Shown one piece after another: positions 28,437-37,422 of a stretch of DNA of 64,000 bases. The stretch is from assembly GCF_030268085.1 (NCBI RefSeq), contig NZ_BSDE01000002.1, positions 1-64,000 on the forward strand, written 5' to 3'. The DNA is from Geothrix limicola (lineage in GTDB: Bacteria; Acidobacteriota; Holophagae; Holophagales; Holophagaceae). Made by a program: the position numbers and the translations under genes. Each line of letters opens with the position of its first letter. Position 1 is the stretch's first letter. A model generated the notes under the pieces. That model was not told where the DNA came from and did not search any database. It saw only the letters and a list, made by a program, of their open reading frames with translations.

Positions 28437-29756
28437 TCACTTCGCGGCCGCGGGTGCGGCTTCGGGGCCCTTGCGGGCGAACTTGAACAGCAGGTAGAAG
28501 TCCACGGCACCCAGCAGCGCGTAGACGAGGAAGAAGGCCACGAGCGAGGTGCCCACCTGGGAGACCGCGATGGGAGACACCGCATCCGAGGTCTTCATCA
28601 GGCCGTAGACGATCCAGGGCTGGCGGCCCAGCTCGGCGATGGTCCAGCCCAGTTCATTGGCCAGGTAGGGCAGCGGGATCAGCCAGGGCAGCACGCGCAG
28701 GAAGGTGCTCCGCGATTCGATCTGATGGCGCTTCAGCCAGGCCCAGAGGCCCACGGCCAGGAAGACGAAGGCCAGGCCCACCATGGCGCGGAAGCTGAGG
28801 AAAACGGGCAGCACGGGCGGGCGCTCCGAGGCTGGGTAGTCCTTCAGCCCCTTCACCTCGCCGCCGGTGGAATAGGTGGCCAGCAGGCTGAGGCCGCTGG
28901 GCACCGACAGGCTCTGCACGGCGTTGCGCTCGCCCTTGGCGTCGGGCCAGGCGATGAGGTGCATGGGCACGTTGCGGCCCGTCTCCCAGTGGGCTTCCAT
29001 GGCGGCGAGCTTGGTGGGCTGGGAGCTGCTGAGGATCTCGGCGTTCATGTGGCCCTGGGCGATCTCGAAGAGCGCGAAGGCCAGCGTCCAGGCCGCGGCG
29101 ACGCGGAACGACTTCTTGAAGAAGGCCGTCTCGTGCTTGCGGATCAGGTGCCAGGCCGAGATGCCCAGCACGAAAAATCCCGCCGTGAGGTAGGCGCCGC
29201 CCAGGGTGTGGATGAATTCCAGGATGGCGAAGCGCTGGGTGATGACGGCGAAGAAATCCGACAGTTCCGCGCGGCCGTTGCGCAGCACGAAGCCCACGGG
29301 ATGCTGCATCCAGGCGTTGGCCACGAGGATCCAGAAGGCCGAGATGTTCGAGGCGATGGCCACCAGCCAGATGGTCGTGGCGTGGGCCTTCTTCGACAGC
29401 TTCTCCCAGCCGAAGAACCACACCGCAATGAAGGTGGATTCCAGGAAGAAGGCCGCCGTGGCCTCGATGGCCAGCAGCGATCCGAAGATGTCACCCACGT
29501 AGGCCGAGTAGCGGGACCAGTTCGTGCCGAACTGGAATTCCAGTGTGAGCCCCGTGACGATGCCCACGGCGAAATTGATGAGGAAGAGCTTGCCCCAGAA
29601 CTTCGTCATGCGCTTGTAGTCCTCGTCCCCGGAGCGCACGTACATCGTCTCCATGATGGCGACGAGCATGGACAGGCCGAGGGTGAGCGGCACGAAGAGG
29701 AAGTGGAAGTAGGTGGCGACCGCGAATTGCAGGCGCGACAGGGCTAGGACATCCAA
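28437..29756 (-). CDS. cydA: Cytochrome bd oxidase subunit I
   Basis: A protein of 439 residues. The haem ligand His is at residue 18 (YFHFLFVPLTLG), another His is in FIHTLGGAY, and the quinol-loop Q region is short, as in cyanide-insensitive/short-loop oxidases. Start: the codon is TTG at 29756, with AAAGGAGG ideally spaced; the nearby ATG at 29752 is out of frame. The sequence then begins DVLALSRLQF, matching the conserved CydA start. It follows the Rrf2 gene by 35 bp and precedes cydB by 11 bp. Confidence 0.95.
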   Translation of the reverse strand: MDVLALSRLQFAVATYFHFLFVPLTLGLSMLVAIMETMYVRSGDEDYKRMTKFWGKLFLINFAVGIVTGLTLEFQFGTNWSRYSAYVGDIFGSLLAIEATAAFFLESTFIAVWFFGWEKLSKKAHATTIWLVAIASNISAFWILVANAWMQHPVGFVLRNGRAELSDFFAVITQRFAILEFIHTLGGAYLTAGFFVLGISAWHLIRKHETAFFKKSFRVAAAWTLAFALFEIAQGHMNAEILSSSQPTKLAAMEAHWETGRNVPMHLIAWPDAKGERNAVQSLSVPSGLSLLATYSTGGEVKGLKDYPASERPPVLPVFLSFRAMVGLAFVFLAVGLWAWLKRHQIESRSTFLRVLPWLIPLPYLANELGWTIAELGRQPWIVYGLMKTSDAVSPIAVSQVGTSLVAFFLVYALLGAVDFYLLFKFARKGPEAAPAAAK

Positions 29757-29791
29757 GGTGTCCTCCTTTCAGGGCGGGATGGGTGGGTGGG

Positions 29792-30268
29792 CTAGGTGAC
29801 AGTACAGGCCGGGACCGCCTTGCAGGCGGCGTGGCGAGAGAGGTGAGCGCTGAGGTGCGTATCCGAAGCCCGGGCCAGGGCGTCGAAACGCACGGCCGCG
29901 AGATGGGTTTCCAGGGCGCGGGTGGCGGCGGCCCAGGCATCCTGGATGGGGCAGGCGTTCGTGAAGGGGCAGACGTGCTTGCCATCCAGGCACTGGTTGA
30001 GCACCACGGGCCCCTCGATGGCGGTGATCACGTCCAGCAGGGAGATCAGCGCGGCGTCGCGGCCCAGGCGGATGCCCCCGCCCGTGCCCCGGGAGGTGCG
30101 CAGGATGCCGGCCTTCACGAGGGGGCCCGCCAGGCGGCGCACCAGGGCCACCGGCAGCAGGCGCAGGGTAGAGATCTCGGCGATGGAGACCTGGCTGCCC
30201 GTCGGCAGCGCCGCCAGGTGCAGCACGAGCCGCGCCGCGTAATCCGTTTGCCGTGAAATGCCGATCAT
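29792..30268 (-). CDS. Rrf2-family Fe-S transcription regulator
   Basis: A protein of 158 residues. The winged-helix N-terminus (SRQTDYAARLVLHLA, RGTGGGIRLGR) is typical of Rrf2. Three Cys in QCLDGKHVCPFTNACPI (about 92-108) should hold a [2Fe-2S] or [4Fe-4S] cluster, as in NsrR and IscR. The ATG at 30268 is chosen because homology starts there; the longer frame extends into the promoter. It is the first gene of an operon with cydA and cydB and has a palindrome inside its promoter, so it probably represses its own operon and responds to nitric oxide, oxygen or iron. Which signal cannot be read from sequence. Confidence 0.88.
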   Translation of the reverse strand: MIGISRQTDYAARLVLHLAALPTGSQVSIAEISTLRLLPVALVRRLAGPLVKAGILRTSRGTGGGIRLGRDAALISLLDVITAIEGPVVLNQCLDGKHVCPFTNACPIQDAWAAATRALETHLAAVRFDALARASDTHLSAHLSRHAACKAVPACTVT

Positions 30269-30296
30269 GGAGCCCCGCAAGGTGACCAGATCTGTA

Positions 30297-30324
30297 ACAT
30301 TACCCATTGGGTAACATTGGTCAA
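30297..30324 (-). promoter_or_regulatory. Promoter and palindromic operator of rrf2-cydAB
   Basis: On the minus strand TTGACC (30319-30324) and TAATGT (30297-30302) are spaced 16 bp apart and resemble sigma-70 elements. The 15-bp palindrome TTACCCAATGGGTAA (30300-30314) lies across the spacer and into the -10 box, an ideal place for repression. It is 29-34 bp before the Rrf2 start codon. Confidence 0.6.
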
Positions 30325-30446
30325 CACCTGTAGGTCAATTATTTAAAAGAGTGATTTATCCGTTTATTTCAAGACGAGAAAAGTCCGCGCTTGGAAGCAT
30401 TGATTTTTTTCTTCGACGCTTGGCGTCCGACCCGGGTTCCGAGGTT

Positions 30447-30872
30447 CTAGGAGGTCCGCTGGAACAGCAGGGCGTCCTCGCCATCCGGGTAGTAGCCGGG
30501 CCGCCGGCCGCAGAGCGTCCAGCCGCAGGCTTCGTAGAGCCGGATGGCCGGTGCGTTGGACACGCGCACCTCGAGGAAGAGGTGGGGCATCCCCTCGGCC
30601 GCCAGGTCGCGCTGGCAGGCCTCCAGCAGGTGCCTTCCCAGGCCCCCGCCCCGATGGGCCGGATCCACGGCGATGCGCAGCAGCTCGGCCTCGCCGGCCG
30701 CGGGCACGCAGGCCCAACGAGCGAAGGCCAGACCCGGCACCAGCCACAGGGCCTCGTGATCGGCGGCGGCCTTCCAGGGCACTCCGAAGGCCGTGCGGTC
30801 CAGGCGCACCGCCCAGTCCGGCAACGGGTCCCTTCCCGAAAGCCGCTGAGTGATCAGGGCCTCTTCACTCAT
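30447..30872 (-). CDS. rimI: Ribosomal-protein-alanine acetyltransferase-like GNAT
   Basis: A protein of 141 residues. The acetyl-CoA-binding motif is AVDPAHRGGGLGRHLLEAC, followed by LFLEVRVSNAPAIRLYEACGW, the RimI signature. The ATG at 30872 overlaps the tsaB stop as ATGA, so the two genes are translationally coupled, the order tsaB-rimI often seen in bacteria. It acetylates the N-terminus of ribosomal protein S18 in known cases. The longer upstream frame is a shadow of tsaB. Confidence 0.9.
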   Translation of the reverse strand: MSEEALITQRLSGRDPLPDWAVRLDRTAFGVPWKAAADHEALWLVPGLAFARWACVPAAGEAELLRIAVDPAHRGGGLGRHLLEACQRDLAAEGMPHLFLEVRVSNAPAIRLYEACGWTLCGRRPGYYPDGEDALLFQRTS

Positions 30873-31564
30873 CGCGCGTGGCCCTTCCGCAGGGCCTCGG
30901 GCAGGTGGGCGGCGGCGTGGGGGAAGTTCACTTCGGCGTCCGTCTCGCGCAGGTAGAAGGGCACGAGGGGCGATTCCGGGGCGCCCTGGGAGACGCGTCG
31001 CGCCAGGGCCACCAGGCCCGCCAGGGTGGCCTCGCCCTCGTCGGCGAGAGCGATTCGATGAGCAGGTAGCACGGCCTCGACCTTGGGCGCGAAGGCTTCG
31101 GGGGCCCACCAGGCCTCCTCGCCCACGCGCTCGGGCAACGTCGCGAGCAGGTGCTTGGCGGCCGCTTCCGTCGGCGCCTCCTCCCAGCGCTGATGGAAGG
31201 CCTCGCCGCGCTGGCCGTCCAGCAGGATCCAGAAGGGCCCCGTGATTCCCGCCTGGCGCAGGGCCTCGGCCCGCAGGGCGAAGGCCGAAAAGCCCCAGGT
31301 GGGCAGGCCCGTGAGGCCCAGGCCCTCGGCCGTGGCTACGCCGATGCGCAGGCTCGTGAAGCCGCCGGGCCCCAGGCAGGCCGCCACCCCCGAAAGATCG
31401 CGGGGCGCGGCGCCGGCCTCGGCCATCAGCTCGTTCAGCGTGGGGATCAGGCGCTCGCTGTGGCCCCGTCCCACGCCCGAAAGCACCCGCCGCGCCCACA
31501 CCCGTTCGCCGCGGATCAGGGCCAGGTGCAGGATTTCCGTGGTGGTGTCGAGGGCGAGCAGCAT
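30869..31564 (-). CDS. tsaB: tRNA threonylcarbamoyladenosine protein TsaB
   Basis: A protein of 231 residues. It supports TsaD in forming t6A37 on tRNA. The ASKHA-fold start (LLALDTTTEILHLAL), SGVGRGHSERLIP and the signature LGPGGFTSLRIGVATAEGL are all present. Length matches TsaB. It overlaps rimI by 4 bp and is separated from rpmB by a strong terminator. Confidence 0.93.
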   Translation of the reverse strand: MLLALDTTTEILHLALIRGERVWARRVLSGVGRGHSERLIPTLNELMAEAGAAPRDLSGVAACLGPGGFTSLRIGVATAEGLGLTGLPTWGFSAFALRAEALRQAGITGPFWILLDGQRGEAFHQRWEEAPTEAAAKHLLATLPERVGEEAWWAPEAFAPKVEAVLPAHRIALADEGEATLAGLVALARRVSQGAPESPLVPFYLRETDAEVNFPHAAAHLPEALRKGHAR

Positions 31565-31591
31565 GAAATCAGTGTAGAGGGCGGGAAACAG

Positions 31592-31620
31592 AAAAAGGCG
31601 GCCGCGGGGGCCGCCTTTTC
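31592..31620. terminator. Bidirectional rho-independent terminator
   Basis: An 11-bp stem (AAAAGGCGGCC at 31593, complement at 31609-31619) with a 5-nt loop ends in a T-run on the minus strand, just after rpmB and before tsaB. The A-run on the other side also allows use in the plus direction. Confidence 0.85.
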
Positions 31621-31637
31621 GAATGGGAATCCGAGAC

Positions 31638-31829
31638 CTAGCAGGCCTTGAGGATCTTGCCCGCCTGGATGCAGGAGGTGCAGACGCGCATGCGCTTCGC
31701 GGCGCCGTTCACGAGGGCACGGACGCGCTGGATGTTCGGGTTCCAACGACGCTTGGTGACGTTGTTGGAGTGGGAGACGTTGTTCCCGAACTGGGGCTTC
31801 TTACCGCAGACTTCGCACTGACGGGACAT
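31638..31829 (-). CDS. rpmB: 50S ribosomal protein L28
   Basis: A protein of 63 residues, the usual L28 length. It begins [19 protein letters not shown] and continues [14 protein letters not shown], the L28 signature. Two Cys pairs (CEVCGK and CTSC) suggest the zinc-binding form. The ATG at 31829 has GAGG 5 nt upstream; the longer frame is a shadow of the divergent dprA. A terminator follows. Confidence 0.95.
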   Translation of the reverse strand: MSRQCEVCGKKPQFGNNVSHSNNVTKRRWNPNIQRVRALVNGAAKRMRVCTSCIQAGKILKAC

Positions 31830-31961
31830 GGGAACCTCACGAACCAAAGGTGAAAACAGCCAAGAGAACCAGTGTAGCCAAGCGGGTGCATAACGCAAGG
31901 GGAAAGCCCTTGCGCCTCGCCACTTTCCTTGTCCAGGATAGCGGCATCCCCTGGAACCGCC

Positions 31962-32828
31962 GTGAACCTTCGCCTCTGGGCCCTCGCCTTCACCGTCCTG
32001 GACTGGCCCGAGCGCCAGAAGGCCGAATGCTGGGCGGCCCTGCAGATCGGGGCCCAGCCCGCCCTCAGCCCCGAACAGGCCGAAGCCCTGGCCCGCCTGG
32101 AGGCCGACCTGCCCCGCCGCCAGCAGGAGGCCCGGGATCGCGGCGCCCGCCTGCTGCTGCCGGGCGACCCCGAGGAGGGGCCGGCCGTCGACGCCCTGCT
32201 GGCGCCCCTGCCCTACCCCGTGGCCCTGTGGGTGCGGGGCACCCTGCCACCATCCGGCCCCCGCATCGCCATCGTGGGCAGCCGCGCGGCCACCACGCGG
32301 GGCAAGGCCCGCACCCGGGCCTGGGCGAAGGCGCTCGCCGAAGCCGGCGTGGCCGTGATCTCGGGGTTGGCCCGGGGCATCGACGGCGAAGCTCATGCCG
32401 GGGCCCTGGAGGCCGCGCCCGGCATGTTCACCCAGGCGGGCACCTGGGGCGTCATGGGTTCGGGCCTGGATCAGCCCTACCCGCCCGAGCACAAGCCCCT
32501 CATGGACCGCATGGTGGCCGCGGGAGGCGGCGTCATCACGCCCTTTCCGCCCGAGGCCCCGCCCCTGAAGTGGCATTTCCCCCGGCGCAACTGGCTGCTG
32601 GCGGCCTGGACCGAGGGCGTCCTCGTCACCGAGGCCCGCCTGAAGTCCGGTTCCCTGGTCACGGCTCGCCTCGCCCTGGACCTGGGCAAGGAACTCTGGG
32701 TCTGCCCGGGATCTCCGGAGGATCCTTCGGCCGAGGGTCCGAATTTATTGCTAAAAGAATGTTCTGCAAGGGTTTGTCTATCGCCGGACGACCTTCTGGA
32801 GGGGCTCGTCCCCGGCCGGGTCACTTGA
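31962..32828 (+). CDS. dprA: DNA-processing protein DprA/Smf
   Basis: A protein of 288 residues from the GTG at 31962. DprA loads RecA on incoming single-stranded DNA in transformation. Seen are [16 protein letters not shown], the Rossmann-like [18 protein letters not shown] and [21 protein letters not shown]. The phosphate-binding GSR and the ARGID motifs are intact. The C-terminal winged helix of long DprA forms is absent. A TTG at 31929 would add 11 residues; GTG is preferred because the [10 protein letters not shown] start matches the family. It precedes topA by 49 bp, a common arrangement. Confidence 0.9.
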   Translation: MNLRLWALAFTVLDWPERQKAECWAALQIGAQPALSPEQAEALARLEADLPRRQQEARDRGARLLLPGDPEEGPAVDALLAPLPYPVALWVRGTLPPSGPRIAIVGSRAATTRGKARTRAWAKALAEAGVAVISGLARGIDGEAHAGALEAAPGMFTQAGTWGVMGSGLDQPYPPEHKPLMDRMVAAGGGVITPFPPEAPPLKWHFPRRNWLLAAWTEGVLVTEARLKSGSLVTARLALDLGKELWVCPGSPEDPSAEGPNLLLKECSARVCLSPDDLLEGLVPGRVT

Positions 32829-32877
32829 CAAAGGGCCGCCCCTAGGTTCCATCCTTAGCCCCCAAGGGAGATGTCCA

Positions 32878-35364
32878 GTGACCAAGTTAGTGATCGTCGA
32901 AAGCCCCTCCAAGGCGAAGACCATCACCAAGTACCTCGGCAAGGGGTACAAGGTCATGGCGTCCGTGGGCCACATCCGGGATCTGCCGCGGAAACTGGGC
33001 GTCGACATCGAGAACGGGTTCCAGGAGGAATACGAGATCAGCCCGGCCAAGGAGAAGGTGGTCAAGGAACTCCGCGCCGCCGCCAAGACTGCCGACGAAC
33101 TCGTGCTCGCCACCGACCCTGACCGCGAGGGCGAGGCCATCAGCTGGCACCTGCTGGAGGCCATCAAGCCGCCCAAGAGCCTGCCCGTGAGCCGCGTGCT
33201 CTTCAACGAGATCACCCCCGCGGGCATCCAGAAGGCCATGGCCGCGCCCACCACCATTAATAAGAAACTCGTCGACGCCCAGCGGGCCCGCCGCGTGCTC
33301 GACCGCCTCGTGGGCTACAAGGTCAGCCAGGTACTCTGGGACAAGGTGCGTCGCGGGCTTTCCGCGGGCCGCGTGCAGAGCGTGGCCGTGCGCATCATCG
33401 TCGATCGCGAGAAGGAGATCATGGCCTTCAACCCGGTCGAATACTGGGTGCTGAAGGGCCGCTTCGCCGCCAAGCTGCCGCCCTCCTTCTGGATGAAGCT
33501 GGTCAAGCTGGGCGGCCAGCCCGTGCAGCTCGGCAACAAGGAGGCCAAGCGCCGCGTGGCCGACGCCGCCCAGGCCAAGGATCTGAAGGCGAAGCTGGAG
33601 AAGGCCGCCTACACGGTGACGGGCCTCGAAACCAAGGAGAAGAAGCGCAACCCCGCCGCGCCCTTCACCACCGCCAAGCTGCAGCAGGAATCGGCCCAGA
33701 AGCTGAAGATGAGCGTGAGCCGCACCATGCAGAACGCCCAGCGCTTGTATGAAGGCGTCGATTTCGGCGAAGGGCCCGTGGGCCTCATCACCTACATGAG
33801 AACGGATTCGCCCCGCATGGCCCCCGAGGCCGTCGAGGCCACCCGCGAATTCATCGCGTCGAAGTACGGCAAGGATTTCCTGCCCGCCAAGGCCCGCGTC
33901 TACACGGGCAAGGCCGGGGCGCAGGACGCGCACGAAGCCATCCGTCCCACGGATGTCACCCGCACCCCCGAAAGCCTGCGCGGGCACCTGGAGCCCGATC
34001 AGTTCCGCCTCTACGCCCTCATTTGGCGGCGCACCATGGCCTCGCAGATGGAGGCCGCGCGCTTCGACGAGACGGTCGTCCAGACGGAAGCCCAAGTAGG
34101 GGCCTCGGTGGGCAAGGACACGGCCCTCTTCGAGGCCAAGGGCGAGATCGAGCGCTTCCCCGGCTGGCTGGCGGTCTACCGCGCCGACAAGACCGAGGAG
34201 GATGCCGAGGGCATCGCCGACGCCACCAAGGGCCCCGATGAAGAGGACGAGGACGAGGCCCTGCTGCCCGCCCTGAAGCTGGGCGAGGCCCTCAAGCTCG
34301 AACAGCTCGACGCGGATCAGCAGTTCACCAAGCCCCCCGCGCGCTTCAACGAAGCCACCCTCGTGAAGGAACTGGAAGAGGACGGCATCGGCCGGCCCTC
34401 CACCTACGCCAGCATCATCGCCACCATCCAGGATCGCGACTACGTGAAGAAGCACGAGGGCCGCTTCAAGCCCACGGACTTGGGCATGACGGTCACCGAG
34501 CTGCTGCTGCAGGGCTTCCACGACCTGCTGGATCCCAAGTACACCGGCGCCATGGAAGGCAACCTCGACCGCATCGAAGAGGGCAAGCTCACCTTCAAGA
34601 AGGCCATGACGGACTTCTACGGTCCCTTCGAAGAAAGCCTGGCCGCCGCCGGGCGGGACATGCAGAACCTGAAGGCCGGCGTACCCACGGGGGAGAAGTG
34701 CCCCAAGTGCGGCGACCGCAAGAAGCACCCGGGCACCCTGCTCAAGCGCATCGGCCGCAACGGGCTCTTCGTGGGCTGCACCAACTACGGCGCCGAAGCC
34801 GAGAAGGACAAGTGCGACTACACGGCGGACCTCGAGAAGATGGAGGAGCCCGAAGACGCGCCGGAATGCCCGCTCTGCGGCACCACGCCCATGAACCTGC
34901 GCAAGGGCCAGTGGGGCCCCTTCTGGGCCTGCCCCAACTACCCCAAGTGCAAGGGCATCGTGAAGGCCGATCCCAAGGGCATCCCCGTGCCCCCCGACGA
35001 GCCCACCGGCGAGACCTGCCCCAACTGCGGCAAGGGCTTCGTGAAGCGGCACGGCCGCTACGGCGAGTTCGTCTGCTGCGTGGACTACCCCACCTGCAAG
35101 ACCGTGAAGAAGGAAATCCTGCCCGTGCCCTGCCCCAAGTGCGGCGGCGGCCTCAGCCCCCGCAAGACGCGCTTCGGCAAGGTCTTCTACGGCTGCGTGA
35201 ACTACCCCAAGTGCGACTACACCGCCTGGGACAAGCCCGTCCCCGTCACCTGCCCCGCGTGCAAGAACCCCACCATGGGTGAAAAGACGCGGAAGCCAAG
35301 GGGCAAGGACCCCATCCAGGTGCTCATCTGCCCGAAATGCCAGCACGAAGAGCCGATGGGGTAA
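32878..35364 (+). CDS. topA: DNA topoisomerase I
   Basis: A protein of 828 residues. The TOPRIM domain has Glu8 (VIVESPSKAKTI) and ATDPDREGEA (about 78). The catalytic Tyr is in LITYMRTDSPRM (about 305). The C-terminus carries at least five Cys4 zinc-ribbon repeats, for example CPKCGDRKKHPG, CPLCGTTPMN, CPNCGKGFVKRHG and CPKCGGGLSPRKT, ending CPKCQHEEPMG. The start is GTG at 32878 with GGGAG 8 nt before it. It relaxes negative supercoils and is probably co-transcribed with dprA. Confidence 0.97.
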   Translation: MTKLVIVESPSKAKTITKYLGKGYKVMASVGHIRDLPRKLGVDIENGFQEEYEISPAKEKVVKELRAAAKTADELVLATDPDREGEAISWHLLEAIKPPKSLPVSRVLFNEITPAGIQKAMAAPTTINKKLVDAQRARRVLDRLVGYKVSQVLWDKVRRGLSAGRVQSVAVRIIVDREKEIMAFNPVEYWVLKGRFAAKLPPSFWMKLVKLGGQPVQLGNKEAKRRVADAAQAKDLKAKLEKAAYTVTGLETKEKKRNPAAPFTTAKLQQESAQKLKMSVSRTMQNAQRLYEGVDFGEGPVGLITYMRTDSPRMAPEAVEATREFIASKYGKDFLPAKARVYTGKAGAQDAHEAIRPTDVTRTPESLRGHLEPDQFRLYALIWRRTMASQMEAARFDETVVQTEAQVGASVGKDTALFEAKGEIERFPGWLAVYRADKTEEDAEGIADATKGPDEEDEDEALLPALKLGEALKLEQLDADQQFTKPPARFNEATLVKELEEDGIGRPSTYASIIATIQDRDYVKKHEGRFKPTDLGMTVTELLLQGFHDLLDPKYTGAMEGNLDRIEEGKLTFKKAMTDFYGPFEESLAAAGRDMQNLKAGVPTGEKCPKCGDRKKHPGTLLKRIGRNGLFVGCTNYGAEAEKDKCDYTADLEKMEEPEDAPECPLCGTTPMNLRKGQWGPFWACPNYPKCKGIVKADPKGIPVPPDEPTGETCPNCGKGFVKRHGRYGEFVCCVDYPTCKTVKKEILPVPCPKCGGGLSPRKTRFGKVFYGCVNYPKCDYTAWDKPVPVTCPACKNPTMGEKTRKPRGKDPIQVLICPKCQHEEPMG

Positions 35365-35800
35365 TTAATTATTATATGAATTCAATTACTACTGGTAATC
35401 ACCTTCAATAAACAAGTAGCGCTTAGTTGCTATGCCCACAAGGCACGACCTTACCTGATAGCGTGAAGATTTTGCTTTTATTAAGGTCCACATCTATTCC
35501 TGAATCGAGTGAAACTTGTCCATTACACTATGTTTATCACCTCTACAAAGATTGAAAAGCTATCGAAAAGCCTAATCATAGGATTCAAGTAGTGAGGTCG
35601 CAGCCTCGCCACCCCTTGCGACAAAATCATGAAAAACTACGCCATGATGGCTACTATCGCCAGTTTCCTTATTTGCCTCTACTTGAAATCATGCAACAGG
35701 TCATCCTTGTTTATTTATAAATTACAAGTGTTTGCCAACCACTCAAAAGATAGCAGATGGCAAACACTTATCAAATCAAATAGGCAAGGACCCACAATTG
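35365..35800. other. AT-rich non-coding stretch after topA
   Basis: Composition turns AT-rich directly after the topA stop. I see no supported gene: the longest plus-strand frame (35629-35847) has no ribosome site and overlaps the convergent gene end. A short stem GTCGCA/TGCGAC is present near 35600. No att-like direct repeats or transposase remnants were found. Confidence 0.5.
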
Positions 35801-36805
35801 CTATTGTTCACCGCAAATTTTCTCGTACTCATTTGCGTCTCGTTTAAACGAATAAAAGGCTTGCCCTCCGGAAAGAAATGGTTCAACAGTTTCACTCGCC
35901 ATTGGAAATTCTACCCAGCGACACAGCCCACCTACTTTTTGCGTCCAAATATCATTATATGTAGAGTTTAAAAATGCATGTCGGGCTTCAAAATTCGTAT
36001 ACTCAACCCTGCCATCAAGTACATTAGTGTTCACAGGGACTGGAAGAAATGGAAACGCGAACTGTTTTGTACTGCCGATAGTTGGAAGCTGCGTACGCAC
36101 ATCAAAAGAATCAGATTTTATAATTACCTTATTTACCCACGACCTCTCCGTACTGCTGTCCAGTTGGACTTGAGTTAAATCTCCAGCCGAATGAAAGATT
36201 GTAGATGTTGATCCTAACCCAACCTCTATGATGTATGGACCTGCAGCGAGATTTTCAAACACAAAAGTCTTCGATGTATTGCCTCCAAGATTTTCAATCC
36301 AGGACCAGTTATAATTACCACTAACTAACCTCAAGGTATTTTTTGGCCTTATAATTGGATCACCAGGGAGAGACACTGATATTGTATAGCGACCATCGAC
36401 AGGTACAAAAAAAGTAAAATACCTATATTGCGTATTATACGATGCAAGATTATTCGCTATTCCAGTTAATGCACCGGTCACTGCTTGAGTAACAACATAC
36501 CATTGAATATAGGCAACTACTCCCGCATAATTATTATTCCAGACTTGGCTTAAAATATCTTTATATTTTGGCTCATTAAACCCCAAACCAGCCACTGCAG
36601 TATTAGCCAAATTATTCACATTGGCACTATTGCCATCAACATTCAAATAAGACAATTGTGTGAAATTCAAATTCATTTTTTTTACATGAAATGTCGCATC
36701 TGCAACGATTGGACAAATAACCGCTGTGTCTGCATGGACGGGATTTGTTGGCGTTTCGGCATATATATTCAAAGCAAAAATCAAAGCGCAAGATGCAATT
36801 TTCAT
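35801..36805 (-). CDS. AT-rich secreted protein of unknown function
   Basis: A protein of 334 residues. A signal peptide (MKIASCALIFALNIYAETP) marks it as exported. The ATG at 36805 has GGAG 9 nt upstream; an ATG at 36820 lacks one. The body is Asn/Ser/Thr-rich and beta-prone. A middle part (FTFFVPVDGRYTISVSLPG, YIIEVGLGSTSTIF) resembles a bacterial pre-peptidase C-terminal or jelly-roll domain. No catalytic motif is recognised. Composition differs sharply from its neighbours topA and the sigma-factor operon, so it was probably acquired horizontally. Confidence 0.65.
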   Translation of the reverse strand: MKIASCALIFALNIYAETPTNPVHADTAVICPIVADATFHVKKMNLNFTQLSYLNVDGNSANVNNLANTAVAGLGFNEPKYKDILSQVWNNNYAGVVAYIQWYVVTQAVTGALTGIANNLASYNTQYRYFTFFVPVDGRYTISVSLPGDPIIRPKNTLRLVSGNYNWSWIENLGGNTSKTFVFENLAAGPYIIEVGLGSTSTIFHSAGDLTQVQLDSSTERSWVNKVIIKSDSFDVRTQLPTIGSTKQFAFPFLPVPVNTNVLDGRVEYTNFEARHAFLNSTYNDIWTQKVGGLCRWVEFPMASETVEPFLSGGQAFYSFKRDANEYEKICGEQ

Positions 36806-37422
36806 AGCTATGTTCTCCATCAGCGATTATAAAGATTATTATGCAATAATATTTTAAATGAAAGGTGGACCTCGATTATAAGTTGTTCTAGATTCGCTCA
36901 AATATATAATTATCATTTTATAAACCATGTTAACATTTGATATGAATTAAATTAACATTTTTCCAGTGAATTCTGGGGTCATAGTGAATTTATTTTTGAC
37001 AATAAGCTTGGTTACAATTTTGGCTACATATGGTTATTGTTATATTTTTACATTTATTAACATGTTTTACCCAAGCATGTAATGTGAGTGATAAGGTCCC
37101 CCAAAAGTCTTCGCAAACAAGGAAAGGTCCCACGCGGTAAAGCAGGGGGTATCTCAGCGGCTGACACATTAAACGGAATGGAGTCTTTTCCCGTCCAACG
37201 AAAAGGCCTGAACGGTAATTTATGAAGGCCGAACGGTAGCCCCCCAAGTCGGCAGAACCGATCCACCAGGTATTCCTCAGTCTCGGATGCATCCTGATCT
37301 GCTGGTATGCGCTGGGTTGGTAGTTTTGTTAGGCACTCTTAGGGACAGCCTCTCCAAAATTTCCGTGCATCCTTCCGCTCGGCTCGTTCGTATAGGTCTG
37401 TATCGCCGTTGCGATCACCTGG
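36806..37422. other. AT-rich intergenic region, composition shifts back near 37.1 kb
   Basis: The first about 280 bp are strongly AT-rich and hold the promoter region of the secreted-protein gene; they include TTCTGGGGTCATAGTGAAT-like sequence near 36970. From about 37090 to 37290 composition is mixed. The minus-strand frame across 36990-37292 (about 100 residues) has protein-like composition in its first half but no start site or family I recognise. It may be a decayed fragment. The last about 130 bp are the likely promoter region of the following sigma-factor operon. Confidence 0.4.

Noticed and set aside
32887-35346. Long minus-strand open frame antisense to topA
   Set aside because: GC-rich codon structure of topA opens this frame; the translation has no family signature while topA is complete.
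35629-35847. 72-codon plus-strand frame with a hydrophobic start
   Set aside because: No ribosome site, and it runs into the 3' end of the convergent secreted-protein gene.
36960-37000. GGGGTCA-type phrase as a REP-transposase remnant
   Set aside because: The phrase is too short and no transposase fragment is nearby.
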